In this document: positions 1 through 12,082 of the stretch, piece after piece
Layout: each line of letters begins with the position of its first letter
Numbering within the stretch: position 1 is the first letter of the stretch
Origin: Dolomedes plantarius
Lineage: Eukaryota > Arthropoda > Arachnida > Araneae > Dolomedidae
Assembly (NCBI GenBank): GCA_907164885.2
Contig: OU015493.1
Span: 49,453,390 to 49,517,389 of the forward strand
Direction of reading: 5' to 3'
DNA length: 64,000 nt
The notes under the pieces: generated by a model
What the model was told of the DNA's origin: nothing
The model's database searches: none
What the model saw: only the letters and a program-made list of their open reading frames with translations
Program-made: the position numbers and the translations under genes

Positions 1-541
1 TAAAAACTTAGTCAACCTCCAAAGATTTAGCGCCTTTTAAACATCTTGGATTTTTGCTTCTTCCGATAACTAATGGTTTCAATTTCTGATGACGAGTCAT
101 ATTTGCATGTGACATGACAGTTAATCCTGCTTTCCTTTGCTTTCCCCCAAAGCATTTTTAAATGTCTTTTGAGGCAAACATTGAAAAAATAAGCCATCCA
201 TTGTTTCCTCCAAATTCGTCGTATCCCAATGCCTTCGCACGTTGAAGAGTTTTCCCAATTATGAAAGGCCCAGATATCGGAACATTTTTATCTCGCATTG
301 AGTGTATCCACTTGAAAACTGCCTCACCCACATCTTCATAGACACATGTTTTTAAACGTTTTGAACAAGAATTCTACGAATTATAATTTTGTATCTTATC
401 ACGATTTTTTATTATGGTTGATAAGCTTTTTGGAGGAATACCAAACTTTATGCCAATATCCTTTTTCTCCACGACTTTTTCCACCTCATGATAATTCTTT
501 TTTTTTTTTTGTTTGATGTTCAAGCACTTTCGCTTTGACAT
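1..541 (-). pseudogene. pogo/Tigger-type transposase relic, N-terminal part
   Basis: Read on the minus strand from an ATG at 541, the sequence starts MSKRKCLNIKQK, as CENP-B/pogo/Tigger DNA-binding domains do. After frameshifts it gives NARDKNVPISGPFIIGK, then ALGYDEFGGNNGWL and, near the left edge, LKPLVIGRSKNPRCLKG and KSLEVD. These are successive conserved blocks of Tigger/jerky-like transposases: the helix-turn-helix domains, then the start of the DDE domain. The step from the GWL block to the KPLVIG block is far too short, so an internal deletion has removed the first catalytic block. Several stops and frame changes show a dead copy. It continues beyond the window, so the 3' end is not visible. 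The family call rests on motif order seen by eye. Confidence 0.7.
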
Positions 542-924
542 TTTCCAGATAGAAGAACCGAAATTACCAACACGACTCTGATTATCGGCAAGACTCTGGA
601 TATTGAAAGTTTTTCTAGTGAAGTGGACAGTGGGGGGGGGGGGATAAAGGTTGCACTTCCTTGATGAAATGCAAAGGAGGACAGTGATTTTACTGCTCTC
701 TTTGAGTTAGGTGACTGGTAAAACCAGTTCAAGGTCATTCATCACCATAAAATCTGTTATAAGAAAGAATAAGTTTTAAATGTCCAAAAATATATTTAGA
801 TATATGAAGAAAAAAATATTGGAACACAAAAGAAGGTCATTAAATTATTTTACGGAGGTCCTTTTACGAAGAAATTCGCAAAATGTTCTTGATTCCAAGG
901 AATAATTCGCAAAATAGAGGTTCG
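542..924. other. no gene seen; G homopolymer
   Basis: Short spacer between the Tigger relic and a MITE. It contains a run of about 13 G near 632-644, probably the untranslated 5' flank of the Tigger copy. No terminal repeat could be matched. Confidence 0.4.
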
Positions 925-1651
925 TTAAGGGGATGGTGGACTTTCAAATTGCCAAAAATCGAGCAAAAATTGGAATTTTTTTGGGGGGTGTATTAAAATT
1001 TTAAAAACATGTAAATATTGGAATGAAATGCATTTAAAATGTGCAGTGAAAAGAAAAATGAAAAATAGGTGGCTTTAGAGTAGTAAGTATTAAAGGTAGA
1101 TAAAAAATTATCTTTTAAATGACTTTTTCTCAAAATGAGAAATTTCCAGATTTGAAAGTCTTTAAAATGCTCCTCGCGTCATAATTTTTGACGAAATTTT
1201 ATGAAATTCATAATAAAGATTCCTGTAATACATCAAAATAAAGTTATGTATCCATTTTAGGATTCGCGGTCATTTAGGTTATAAAAGTTTAACTTTAGTG
1301 TAGAAAAGTACAAAAATTTCGCGAAAATTCAGAGTACAAGCATAAAAATATTTTCTAAAAATTAACTATTCAACGAAAGTACAAAAAAATACATAACTTT
1401 GTTCAGAAAGTATTTATAAGCAATATAAATGCAAAATTAAGGGGAAAAGTTTAAAATTGAGTCGCAAGGAGCATTTTAAAGAAGGGTAATTTAATTTAAA
1501 TTTTTTAATTATAAAATATTTTTCAAAAAATATTTATAAAATTTTATAAGGTGTTTAATATTATTATACTATAATGAATATATATACAAAATTTCATATC
1601 TCTGTGGTAAAAATTTCAAAAATCGTTTTGAAAGGTCCACCATCCCCTTAA
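925..1651. mobile_element. TTAA-flanked fold-back MITE (about 719 bp)
   Basis: The element runs from 929 to 1647 and is bracketed by TTAA at 925-928 and 1648-1651. Its ends are inverted: GGGGATGGTGGAC on the left and GTCCACCATCCCC on the right. Inverted pairing continues inward with indels: AAAATGCTCCTCGCG near 1167 faces CGCAAGGAGCATTTT near 1466, and AAAGTTATGTAT near 1243 faces ATACATAACTTT near 1388. Almost the whole element can therefore fold into one long hairpin. There is no coding capacity. TTAA target duplication is typical of piggyBac and a few other superfamilies; the autonomous partner cannot be named from here. Confidence 0.75.
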
Positions 1652-4600
1652 AAAGAAGCCCAAGTGTATATCTAAAAGTGTAAGAAAGTTTTTTTAAATG
1701 GACAAGGGACCTTCAACCTCGTGTTTTTAAATTTTCAATATTTTACTCTATATTCAAAATGAGTAGAATTAATAATCCTTTCTACTACATTGAAGACACT
1801 TTGAATGACGCATTTTCTGATATAAATGTTTTGTGGAAGAATAAGACATTTTTTCAAAAAATTCTTCAAAATTCTAGAATTTTTCAAAATGCTCCATTCG
1901 CATTAGTTTTTTTCTAATTTTTGTAAAATTTCTGAGGATTGTAAACTGAAGTGTTGGTTACGAAACTGTGCTCAATTCCCTGAAACCAGAAACATTTTTC
2001 AAATTTCTATACCATGCAATGATGCAAAATCATAAAGAAACATAAAAAATTACAGACAAATTAAAATAATTCGTTATTTATGGCTTTAGATTTAAACAAA
2101 GGAACTGGGTGCGCAATTATGTTTATATATAAACGGTAAACATATTAAAAAAATTGTGATTTTTAAATGATTTGGAATACACATGAAAGGTTTTGAAAAA
2201 TGCTAGCATTTAAAAAATTTTTTGAAGAACAGTCATTATTATGCCAAAAACATCCTTTTTTTGAATTGTAAGGGTCTTTATTGTCGTAAGAAAAAAGAAA
2301 AAATATTATCATTTTGTTTATAGAGTTAAAAATTGAATATAAAATATTTCGTGATTGAAGGTATTTTCTCCTCTTAGTAACCTATAAACTTTAAAGAGAT
2401 TATTCTCCAGTATTTGCGGAATTAAAGTAGGTTAATACAACACCCACTCCTCGCTTAGTTAAGACGAAAAATTTACCCACATCAGTGAAGAAATCTATAA
2501 AAATTTTAAAGAAATAACGGTTGTTTGAGCGTCATATATTATTTCAAAATAATCAAATTCTTTCAAGGCCATTATTTAAAGGCAATTACAAAAACTACTG
2601 CTTTAGCATCTTGAAAAATTGATTCATTATTCACAGAATCGCAAAAAAAATCCATGGTTCTAAAGGTTATGTATTAAAGAGCAAAAAACATTAATGGATT
2701 TTAAAAATTAATGGTCGATCACAGAGTCATTATTTATCATTATAAATAATTTTTTTTTTTTGTTAATGACATAGATTTGCTGTTTTTGGGGCTATTTATT
2801 AGTTATTAATTGTAAATAAATTTTATTTACAACGAATTCCCTAAGCTGATACGAGATAAAATCGTTTTCCTTTAAACGTTTTACTAAATTTATACTTTCA
2901 ACAATTTGCAAACAAGGAATTTCATTAATCTTTATTTTGCATTTTTAATTAAGAGTGAACAGTTTATCAACATTATCGCATGAACAAAGGGAAAGGTATT
3001 CCGTGAAATTTTCTAAAATGTCGAAATCTTATTCATTTATTTGAGGAACATATTTTTCTCTTATTTTTTTAAAACTGAAAGTTTTTGGAAAATAAATACA
3101 TTTCATTAAGAAAGTACATTATTTTATTCTTGAGATTTCTAAAAGGATTGTTTGTGATAATAAGGGAAGACGTTTACTTTATTTTACAGATTTATAAGGG
3201 TATTTGTATATGTATAAGGGACATTAGGAGATTAATTTAATTGGTTAATTTGGTTATATTTAGGTCAGAATTTGGGTTGAGGGGATATACTTTATTGAAA
3301 CAACACGGGAAAATTTCGAATAGGCGTTTAATTAATGACGGTGTTTATATATATATATATACTCACTTTCTGCAATTGGATTTCATATTTAAACAATACA
3401 TGTTTCCCCATATTTTAAAATGCATATAGCTTGTTCCAAGTTTTTTTATGTTATCTTATCTTGTTTTAAAACACAAAGATTCATTTTTGTATAATGAAAT
3501 TCCTTACTACGAATTTAGATAATGTAACGTCAGGATAGCGTCATTAATTTAATTATGAATTTAGCATTTAAACCTTTATACATTTAAGGATTATAACATT
3601 TTAATATGAATGATAAATATCCTAAATTGGATCAAATAAATATCTTGATACTAGAAATCAAGAAACGTTTTAATACATTTTATTATTTCGCGTTGAACTG
3701 CAACTTTTTCGTTTCGTTTTTTAACAAACATAAAACTAGAGTTCAAAGGAACTGCAACTTATCTCTATAAATACGATATTCACGTAAAACTTGAAATTTA
3801 AATCATTCTGTATCTCATTATATATTCTGTAACATGATTTTGACTTTTTTCCATTTTAAATTTTCCAGTTTGCGTCAAAATGTCATCGAGTAATTTGACT
3901 TGCGGCGAATAATAAATAGTAAATAGAAATATTTATTTCCCGGTTGCGGAAAATTTTGTATAATTCAAAATCATTTCATTTCTCCCAACCGAACTTCAAA
4001 TTTTATCTGACATTGATTGGTTGTTTTATAAGTTATGATAACTTAACCATGAAATAGTTTAGACTGTTAATTGACGTTTATTCAATCACACATAAACGTT
4101 GACGTCATTAGACTGTGCTAATTACGTTAATAAATTAAATTTCATCCTCTGAATAAATATTCTCTTCTCAGAATTTATAGTATGCAAATCGAATAATTTT
4201 TGCACTTACTGTGTATTCTCGCGTGAAGTAATGTAGGAAATTATAGAAATTACTCATTATGATGTCACTGGATATTACTGCTCGTTTTATATGAAGAATT
4301 TAATATTATGATCTTTGATTTCGCAAGCACTCATCTAAGAAATTTAGTGTCCTTAACTGAAAACAAACAATAACAAATAATTTTTATTGTTACAGCTAGA
4401 AACAAATTAAATGAATAAATATGTCAATTTTTATTCCAAATTAAAATTTCTTAGTATTGCCAAAATTTGTAGCCGCTGCCTAATTTTTTTAGGTTGTTAT
4501 TCCACATTTTTTTATCATCACCAAATTCAACAAAATCGCGTAACATGAATGCCATTTCAGCACAACTAGCTACATAATTTTTTACAAACTAAAGAATCAT

Positions 4601-5479
4601 TGTTCTTTGTTAAGAATGTGTTGTTCATGTTGTTTGCCAATGCAGAGAACTTGACTGTAATGTCATTCGCTCATGGAATATCTAGTACCTCTCAACCACG
4701 TCACTAAAATTCAGTACTACAGTGCGACTCTCCAAATGTTCAACGTTAAAACTTAACCAGAATTGCATAAACTGCACAAAGGACAATCTGTTTAGTTAAA
4801 ACTAATAAGATGGTCAGACAATCCGTCGTGGCTTGTAAAAAGTCTAATATGGGCAACTGCCGCTTAGAGGAGAAAAGAGACATCCCCAGTTTTTTCGCCC
4901 TTCAAAATAAGAGAGCTCCGGCTTCAGTACATGGTTGTACTTTCTATTCGTAAGTTTAATTAAAGGGGCTAAGGACCTTATGCTCTTTGAAAGATGGTGG
5001 TTCCTCTTTTCGCCAAGAAATCAGACATTTTATTTCCTTGCAGCCCACACTGCTCCGGGACCCACTGTACCCAAGTACAGTGTACCCCAAATACACTGTT
5101 CCCAAAGAACAGATATTGTATTAAATCGAAAAATTATTGTCTTTGGTGGTACCAATTAACAGATCTGGTACCAAAGGTGCCAAGGGAACTGAATAAGAGC
5201 TAAGACGATCATCTGTTGGAGCGATATCCGAAGAAGCAAGCGGAAATTGAGGTCTATAAAAATTACCTTAACCCTCTCAGAGCTGAACTGTTTGAAGTTA
5301 AATGTGCTCTGCGGGATGCCCATTTCAAAGGACAAAGGTAAGAATTGGTACAATAGGTTCGATGTTTTGCGGAAAAATTCCATTCTTGTACGTAGAGTGC
5401 TATTCCAAAACTCACAATTAGAAATGTGACTCAATTTCTTAACAGATGAGCAATACTTATACGAGAGTCACACTGAAAT
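1652..5479. other. AT-rich sequence, no gene seen
   Basis: About 3.8 kb of low-complexity AT-rich DNA with many stops in all frames. A short (TA)n run lies at 3347-3361. No transposase motif, terminal repeat or RNA gene was recognised. Confidence 0.5.
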
Positions 5480-6660
5480 CGTTCCTTTTAGTTCCCTCCA
5501 AAAACATTACAATCTGTTTTACACTTTTGTAGGCAAATTTTTCAAAGATTAAATGCTTCAAGCCATCCATGTCTTGGAATAGATGAAAAATATGCTATTA
5601 TAGCCTCATCAATCTCATCTTCGGGATGAAACGATGCACACGTCATTTTTTTAGATTAAAACTTAGCCAAAAGTCATAGCTAGACCAGAAGAATAGGGTG
5701 GATATTCTATCATCGTTTTTTTTTTTGTTCAAGAAATTCGACATTCATCCTCTGCTGTATGTGCAGATGCATTATCATGGTGAAACATGAGTCCCCCAAC
5801 CTCTCGAAGAATTTCTGGAAGACTTTTAGTGCTGTACCAGTTAGCTGTAACTGCCATCTGTCCCTCCAGCTTTAAGGCTTTGACCAGCCATTTGCTTCTG
5901 AAGAACACGGTTTACAGTACTTTTTTCATTCATCGTTGTCTTTTCAGCATGTTGGTGGAAATCATCTTCATAAACCCATACTTGACTTTTTGACCTGCTG
6001 GAAAGTCAAAAAAAGGTATACACGTTTTATCACCAGTTATGATTTTAGAAACAATGTGGTGTCCACCATCATTATGTAATTTTTGGGTTTCTTTACTCAC
6101 TCTGACATGCTCAGTTTTTTGGTGCTCTGTTAAATTATGGGGGGACCACAACGACAAACTAAATTTTTTCATATACTTCTCTTCATGAATAATTTTATGT
6201 ATAGCTGCAGATCCAACGTTATGTTCCTTCTGTATCATTTGGTAGGTACAGTGATTATCCTAGATTAGCATTTTTCGTACGGCCGACACATTTTCTGGAA
6301 CTACAGCTAACAAAGGTCTTCCTGTGTCTTCCAGGAGAAAATTTTGACCTCTTCTGAATTCTGTAAACCATCTGAATAGAGTGGCCCGAGATGGAGCTTA
6401 ATTTCCATATGCTAATTGTAGACGTTAAAGGCATTATTCTTGATTTAGCCTCATGTTAATATCATAGAAAATCATATCTCGATAATGCTCTTGTGTCAAC
6501 TCTATTTTCTCCTCTTTCAAAATTTATTCTCTGATAGCTAAATTGCAACTGTTACCAAAAACTATCGTCTGCGGACATAAAAGAGTTCAAATTTAAATAT
6601 CCGATCAATAACTTTTTAGCCGCATATCCTCTGCCCCTCTCTCAAAAATTTAGAGTGTTG
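5480..6660 (-). pseudogene. mariner-like transposase relic
   Basis: On the minus strand, frames must be joined to follow the transposase. The order is a helix-turn-helix block (RATLFRWFTEFRRGQ, around 6330-6390), a linker (ENVSAVRKML), then the block at 5930-6238 with GSAAIHKIIHEEKY, LWSPHNLTEHQK and the first catalytic block IITGDKTCI. Next come FHHDNASAHTA near 5770 and a badly degraded C-terminus near 5650-5700. In functional mariners the first block is usually GDE[ST]W; here it reads GDKTC, so a catalytic-site neighbour is lost. Many frameshifts and stops mark an old copy. No convincing terminal repeat pair was found; the limits are approximate. Confidence 0.8.
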
Positions 6661-6957
6661 CCCACGTATATAAAAGTTTAGTTAACTCTGATAAAACATT
6701 TCACTAACGCATAGTGGGAAAAACACTCATCTCTTTTGTTTTTATCTATAGCATACTAACCTAGTTGGTCCATAGCTCAAATTGAATGGTTGTGTGAGAA
6801 CACATGAGGAGTTTTGGACCATAGGATATATGGATTCATAGCGCTGAAAGCCTTAACTCCTCACACTGTCCAAACCTTACAAACCAATGGTGAGTCATCG
6901 TAGGTGAATATTCAGTTAAAAAGTATGTATATTATATAGGGTTTATATATGGATGGT
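6661..6957. other. no gene seen
   Basis: Spacer between the mariner relic and a palindromic cluster. No recognisable motif. Confidence 0.4.
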
Positions 6958-7062
6958 CACTTACCTTTTGAGTATGGGATATATATTTTCCATACTCAAA
7001 AGGTATTCCCATACTCAATTGAGTATGGGATATATATTTTCCATACTCAAAAGGCAAGTGAA
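6958..7062. repeat. nested palindrome cluster
   Basis: A 105-bp block begins CACTTACCTTTTGAGTATGG and ends CCATACTCAAAAGGCAAGTG, so its two ends are inverted copies with one mismatch. Inside it lie a further complete hairpin arm and a perfect 22-bp palindrome centred on CTCAATTGAG (7012-7033). The same 26-bp half-unit containing GATATATATTTTCC occurs twice in direct orientation. The whole can form one large or two smaller cruciforms. Confidence 0.85.
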
Positions 7063-7135
7063 AATATTCCTCCATTGAAAACATATTACTTATAAACTGG
7101 TCTTTAAAAAAATTTAGCTTTTACTATTTCAAGGG

Positions 7136-7345
7136 CTTGTGGCGGCCCTGGGGTACAGCGCGCTGGTTTTCGGTGTTGAGGGTGCTCAGATCGAATCCCG
7201 GCGTTGCGCCACAAGAAATGCCTCCCTTTTGGATCGTCTCTTCATAAGGGGTAAATCTGCCCGCCTATATGGTGCCCCCATAATAAAATGTATAGTAAAA
7301 CTGCAGCGTAGTATAGGCGAATGTTTGACGACAAGTGCCTCCGCG
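7136..7345 (+). mobile_element. tRNA-derived SINE candidate
   Basis: The head has a good RNA polymerase III B-box (AGATCGAATCC, 7189-7199) about 40 bp downstream of a weak A-box-like stretch (7148-7160). The following body contains GGTAAATCTGCCC and TATGGTGCCCCC, which resemble the body of the SINE-like module at 26.05-26.35 kb (GGTAAAGCTTGCC and TACGGTGCGCCC). Shared tRNA-like head and shared body suggest one SINE superfamily. The 3' end is uncertain. Confidence 0.5.
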
Positions 7346-7378
7346 TTGTTTAAGAAAAAAATTTATTGTCTTACTTTA

Positions 7379-10300
7379 AGGACAGTAGGCAGGGGGAAAA
7401 AATCCCGGATTCGGAAATAATTCAAACAAAGGTGGACACTTTTTTAATCCCTTTATTTTAGGTCGAATATGAATGTCCTGAGTTTCCCCCCCTCCTCCGA
7501 GGCGAGCGCTGGTGGTTAGGTAAAGAAATGAGTGAAAAAGAGGTATTTTGTCAGTTTTTTCAAAATAAATTAAAACCTGTTCATCCAATTAAAGAAACCG
7601 TAATGTAAAATTTTTTAAATATTATATTCTGCGTAAAATGAGTACCAATACAGAAAAATTACTTCCTTTATAAGGTTGCTAGCTTCTCCCGAATTTTCCG
7701 TCAGTTTTTCAACTTTTGGTAGCAAGAGCGATTTTCGATATAATTGTGTTTTTCGAGGAAAGTACCTGTTTGAAGAAAAAATAGCTGTAGCTAAATGTTG
7801 TGGAGCATTTAATTCTGCGTTCAATGAGTACTTTTCAGAACGCAGAATGGTCGAAAAGCCCTTTTCTACAAAATTCTTGTACTCTGTAGGAATCAGCTTG
7901 TTTGTAAGACAAGCATGTTCTGCAAGTACAGTGTTACAGACTTTGCGTGCAAAAAATGGCCACTTGTATGGAAGTAAGGCAGCATTCTTTACCCACAAAG
8001 TATATGAAGCTTCCAGTCTCCTCTTCTCTCTGCTTGGAGGAATTGCTTTATCAACGTTACCATTCGAAAATATTGCACCCATAGTTTTGCGGTAGGTCCA
8101 TTATTTTCCAGCTCTCCAAATTTCTGATTAAACTTCTGAACAATACTTTTACAGCAGTATGTTATTAAAAAAATAACTTTCTACGTCACTGATGGCATCT
8201 CGCTCTTCATCTGAAATCTCAATCTTTGAAAGAACGGTCAATTTCCAAGAGGTACATCATATGAGCCCTGACAGCTCTCGAAAATGCATGACCCGTCATC
8301 AGATTCTGAATTGATTCCCGAGCATAGGCAATGCTCAATAGTCCTGCAACCCACTGCCATCCATGATGCATCCTATTGCTTCCATGAAGAACATTAGTAG
8401 ATAAAAAGACACCCCAAATGGACAGTTACAGACCCAAGCTCAGATTCTACGAAACTTGAGGAAATGATTTCCCGAGCTTTCCAGTAAAGGGGCTGATCGA
8501 TGGTCACAAAATAATGGCTCTGCTGTAATGTCTTACATTCATTAGCTGCACTAACAAGAGAATTGTACACGGTGTCATAGTTTGCGGGAGGAGAATTGAT
8601 GAAAGGAAGAAACATAATTTGTGATTTACAGTACTGTTTTGTACATGTAATGTCTTCCACAAAGCCATTCCAAACTGGGGTCTCATCGCATTGTTATTTT
8701 TTATAAATCCACATGAAATCGCTTGGCAAAACTTCAACTGCATAATTGATTTCACCAAGGTCCTCAATAATGATGCTACTCAGTGTTGTTCTGTTCTGAA
8801 AAGGTATCAATGGGATAGCACCAGATTTTCCTACAATCCCAGGGCTTGGCATCACTCCCACTCTTGCCTTTGGGTCTTGTGAAGAAAGAGGAGAAGAAGG
8901 GGTTATGCGCTGAATTCCACCCATTGCGTGAAATGTGTTTGATCCGTCTAAAGTATCTACATTGATATCTGCGTTATCAAAAAGCAATCAGAAGGACCCA
9001 CGCAATACACTGTCTCTTGGATGCTGTAAAAAGACATAAACAAGACATTTCAAACATTATGACTTCATCGTAAGAACAGCAAAAGCCCAGTGCATAAGCT
9101 ATACATATTAAATCTTTAGAATCACATTTCCTTGACAAAAGTGCGCCAATACCTACTTGTATTCACGAAATAAAAGATTTTGGCCTTGTTGCAGAAATTT
9201 TTGAGTGTGAAATTGCAGTTACCGTGGATTTCCATTTACCAATCTCCTTTCCATGTTTGCCTTTCATGATAATTGAATTTAGAAGTTAGTGCAATGATTC
9301 AGGAATGTACTGCTAGCATTCTCCGAACAATTTTGTTGATGAGGGTACTTATCTATGTCGTAGACCTTGGATCTTATGTATTCCCTTATTTTACCTGCAG
9401 CAGCTTTAACAATGCTCTCATGTTCATTATTTTTTCGAGATCTACATCAACTAGGGCTCAACATTTTGTAACTAGTGTTACGAAAGCATATAATGAGTTG
9501 TCTATTCTATCCTGATGTCATAATAATGTCATCGCCATATTTTCCCACCAGTCTTCTCTTGAGAGTTTTTTTCAGACGGATTGGATCCTTTGAAATCTTT
9601 TAATAATTCACGCCGGGAAAACTCGCATTCATCTTGATTTTCATTCAACTGCTTACAAATAAGTTTAAATGAAGCTGTCACATTTTCATCCTCATGTCTT
9701 GCTGAAGTGTCATGTTTTGCAGCATTGGCCAGGAACCTTCTCAAACAAGAATTGTGATACCTATCGTCACTAGCAACCAAGTCGCTGACACGGTGGACGC
9801 GAAGACTCACTTCTTCACCCCATCTGTCTCCTCTTCCCGCAGCTTTCTCAAGGATATTTTTCTTGAATTCTGTGGTTGTAACAAGACTTACTCGGTCATG
9901 TTTTGTTTCAGGTTTTTCTTATATATGAAAATCCTCTGATGCATTCTCAGCACACAAAAAACAGTCCGTTTGAAATTGAATGTTGGTACGTTAGATCGTC
10001 GAGTACCAGAACCACTAATACTTGCTTTTGCTGCAGCAGCAATGGATTTTTCTCTTGTATAAACTTTTTGGCACTTGACGTGAATTTCGACAGTCGTACA
10101 GTTTTTAAAAAAAAATATGCGTACCATCACCTCTCTTTTTGCTGAATTCTATCAATGTTTTAACCCCTCTATCTTTCACAACTACTGTCTCACCTTCTTC
10201 AAATGATTCTGCACAAACTGGACAAAGGTCTAACATTGTTGGTACTGATTAGAACATTTTGTGAGACACGTAAAGTAGCGAAATGAAATAATAACGCAAG

Positions 10301-10552
10301 CAAAATGAAAATCATGGAACAACAGCGAACACAAACCGTACAAAATCGCAACTTGGCAGTTACTGGAAGACGATCTGGTGGGGTGACTGGTCACCTTGAA
10401 CCTAGTGGATGTCCTTTGACTTAACCACAAGCGATCGCCTCGGCGGAGGAGGAAAACTCGGGATATTCCGTAAAATAATGAGATTAAAAAAGTTTCCACC
10501 TTTGTTTTAATTATTTCTTATTCCGGGATCCCCCCCCCTGGCCTATTTCCCC
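7379..10552 (-). mobile_element. long-TIR DNA element with a multi-domain transposase-family pseudogene
   Basis: Terminal inverted repeats of about 150 bp border a leftward-reading coding region. The left repeat (about 7379-7530) contains GGAAATAATTCAAACAAAGG and CGAGGCGAGCGCTGGTGG. The right repeat (about 10405-10552, inverted) contains the matching AAGAAATAATTAAAACAAAG and CGAGGCGATCGCTTGTGG. Left of the element is the SINE at 7136; right of it is the inverted end of a second copy. The target duplication is not clear because the outermost bases have diverged. The coding content is a repetitive ORF family found in arthropod genomes whose superfamily I cannot assign with confidence. Confidence 0.65.
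7600..10236 (-). pseudogene. TE-borne multi-domain protein, heavily degraded, family unnamed
   Basis: The start is likely the ATG at 10236, opening MLDLCPVCAESFEEGE with a CPxC zinc-binding pair, followed by VVKDRGVKTLIEFSKKRG, then after a frameshift EIHVKCQKVY and KSIAAAAKASISGSGTRRSN. Later intact islands are DLVASDDRYHNSCLRRF (9529-9810), DNADINVDTLDGSNTFHAMG (8694-8987), VTIDQPLYWKAREII (8394-8660), and, after more breaks, WVQYFRMVTLIKQFLQ and MLPYFHTSGHFLHAKS near 7900-8110. This order (CxxC head, DNADIN-TLDG-TFHAMG block, QPLY-KAREI block, MLPYFHASGH block) recurs in a large arthropod repeat family, recalled from experience and not searched. It is interrupted by more than ten stops and shifts. 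Its enzymatic role is unknown to me; a transposase-like function is inferred only from the flanking inverted repeats. Confidence 0.55.
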
Positions 10553-10920
10553 GAAAAACACAAGTCTAGTAAAAATCGCACTTACTAGCAAAAGTTGAAA
10601 AAATAACGGAAAATTCGAGACAAGCTAGTAACCTTATAACCGAAGTAATTTTTATGTATTAGTACTCATTTACACAGAATTTAATGCTTTAAAAATTTTA
10701 TATTACTGTTTCTTTGATTGGATCAACCGGTTTTAATTTATTTTGTAAAAACTAAAAAAGATACCTCTTTTTCACTCAATTTTTTTTACCTAACCACCAG
10801 CGCTCGTCTCAGCGGAGGGGGAAAACTGGGGATAATCATATTTGACCTAAAATAAAGTGATTAAAAAAGTTTCCACTTTTGTATGAATTATTTCCGATTT
10901 AATTCCCTACCTACTGGTCT
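10553..10920 (+). mobile_element. 3'-terminal fragment of a second copy, head-to-head with the first
   Basis: Inverted, this stretch matches 7379-7760, the 3' terminal repeat plus the last coding bases of the neighbouring element, over about 370 bp. Shared strings include CAACTTTTGCTAGTAAG versus CAACTTTTGGTAGCAAG and GTGGTTAGGTAAA. The junction with the other element's 5' end falls at about 10552. The arrangement is a truncated second copy abutting the first in opposite orientation. Confidence 0.75.
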
Positions 10921-12082
10921 ATTTACCCAGTATCAGAAAAAGAAAATTCCCTTTGGATTGTAGTGACATAAATGAGACAAACATCAGCGACCCTACAAAC
11001 TGAAGAAATGATTTTCTTAAATTTCTTTATATAAGTAACAATTTTGTAACAGGTAATATTTGTCAATATACCTTATATTTCAGTATAGTGTTAACCCAGC
11101 TCAGAGAAAATTACCACATGCTAACCCAAAATTAAACTTATGGAGAAAAATTAAGTAAGTAAAAGAGTATTTTCAATCACGAACCATTTATAAATTTAGA
11201 GACTTATTTGGGATAAACAGGATGTTCTCTCTTTCAAGCATTACGCAAGGTGTTGTTACGGAGTCATTCCATATGATTGTCATCAAAGACAATTTACTAA
11301 AGTAATAACATTTTGCCACACAAGTTCTATGGACCAAAGAGACTTCATTCGAAAAAGATTTCTATATATCAAAGCCTATATTGTAAGTATTTATCCATTA
11401 AATCCGAAAAATAAATACTTGTGTTTATGGAACATTTAAAACAAGAATTTATTAACTTAAAACAGTTTCCAAAGCAGAACATCACATTGCATGCTTCAAA
11501 TCTAACAACTGAGTTGGAGGATATATACATTTTATGGACACACTATTACTGTATTTAATTGTTTAGTTTTGAGACTGAAACGCATTGTTTTTGTTTTTCA
11601 AAAAATAAGTAACTCTTAAAAAAACGAATCATTGCTCTAGAAATCCGACGATAGGACTGGAGTTCTCGGTTCTGGGCCCCATTAAATTTAAGGGTTGGAA
11701 ACTCCATTTCTTTTTGTTGGACTTCAAAAGAACCCAGCTGGAAATTCAAGATCGAGTTACATCGAAATCTTGTTTTTTTTATGTCGCATTGGCAATTTCC
11801 CTTCAAAATGAACTTTCTTTTTTTTGATTGCAGAAATTAAATCTAAATATAATAGGGGAACCTCCCCCGTAATAGGACTTCATCGATTAACATCTGAACA
11901 TTGAACATTTATGTACTATATGTACTAGTATTTTAAAATAAATTAGAATGGCGGAATTTCTTTTTTAATAATTTAAAAACGCATGTCTCTTTACTTTCTT
12001 TATTAATTCTTTTCGAAACATTAATGTGTAAATGAAGCTGACGATTCCATTCGCCGGAATTCCTGTTTCTTACTCATAATAG
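10921..12082. other. AT-rich sequence, no gene seen
   Basis: No transposase motif, terminal repeat or RNA gene recognised. An 83-codon minus-strand frame at 11555-11806 has no family resemblance I can see. Confidence 0.4.

Noticed and set aside
7676..8095. 139-codon plus-strand frame.
   Set aside because: It lies opposite the minus-strand pseudogene whose residue blocks are recognisable; the plus frame is its shadow.
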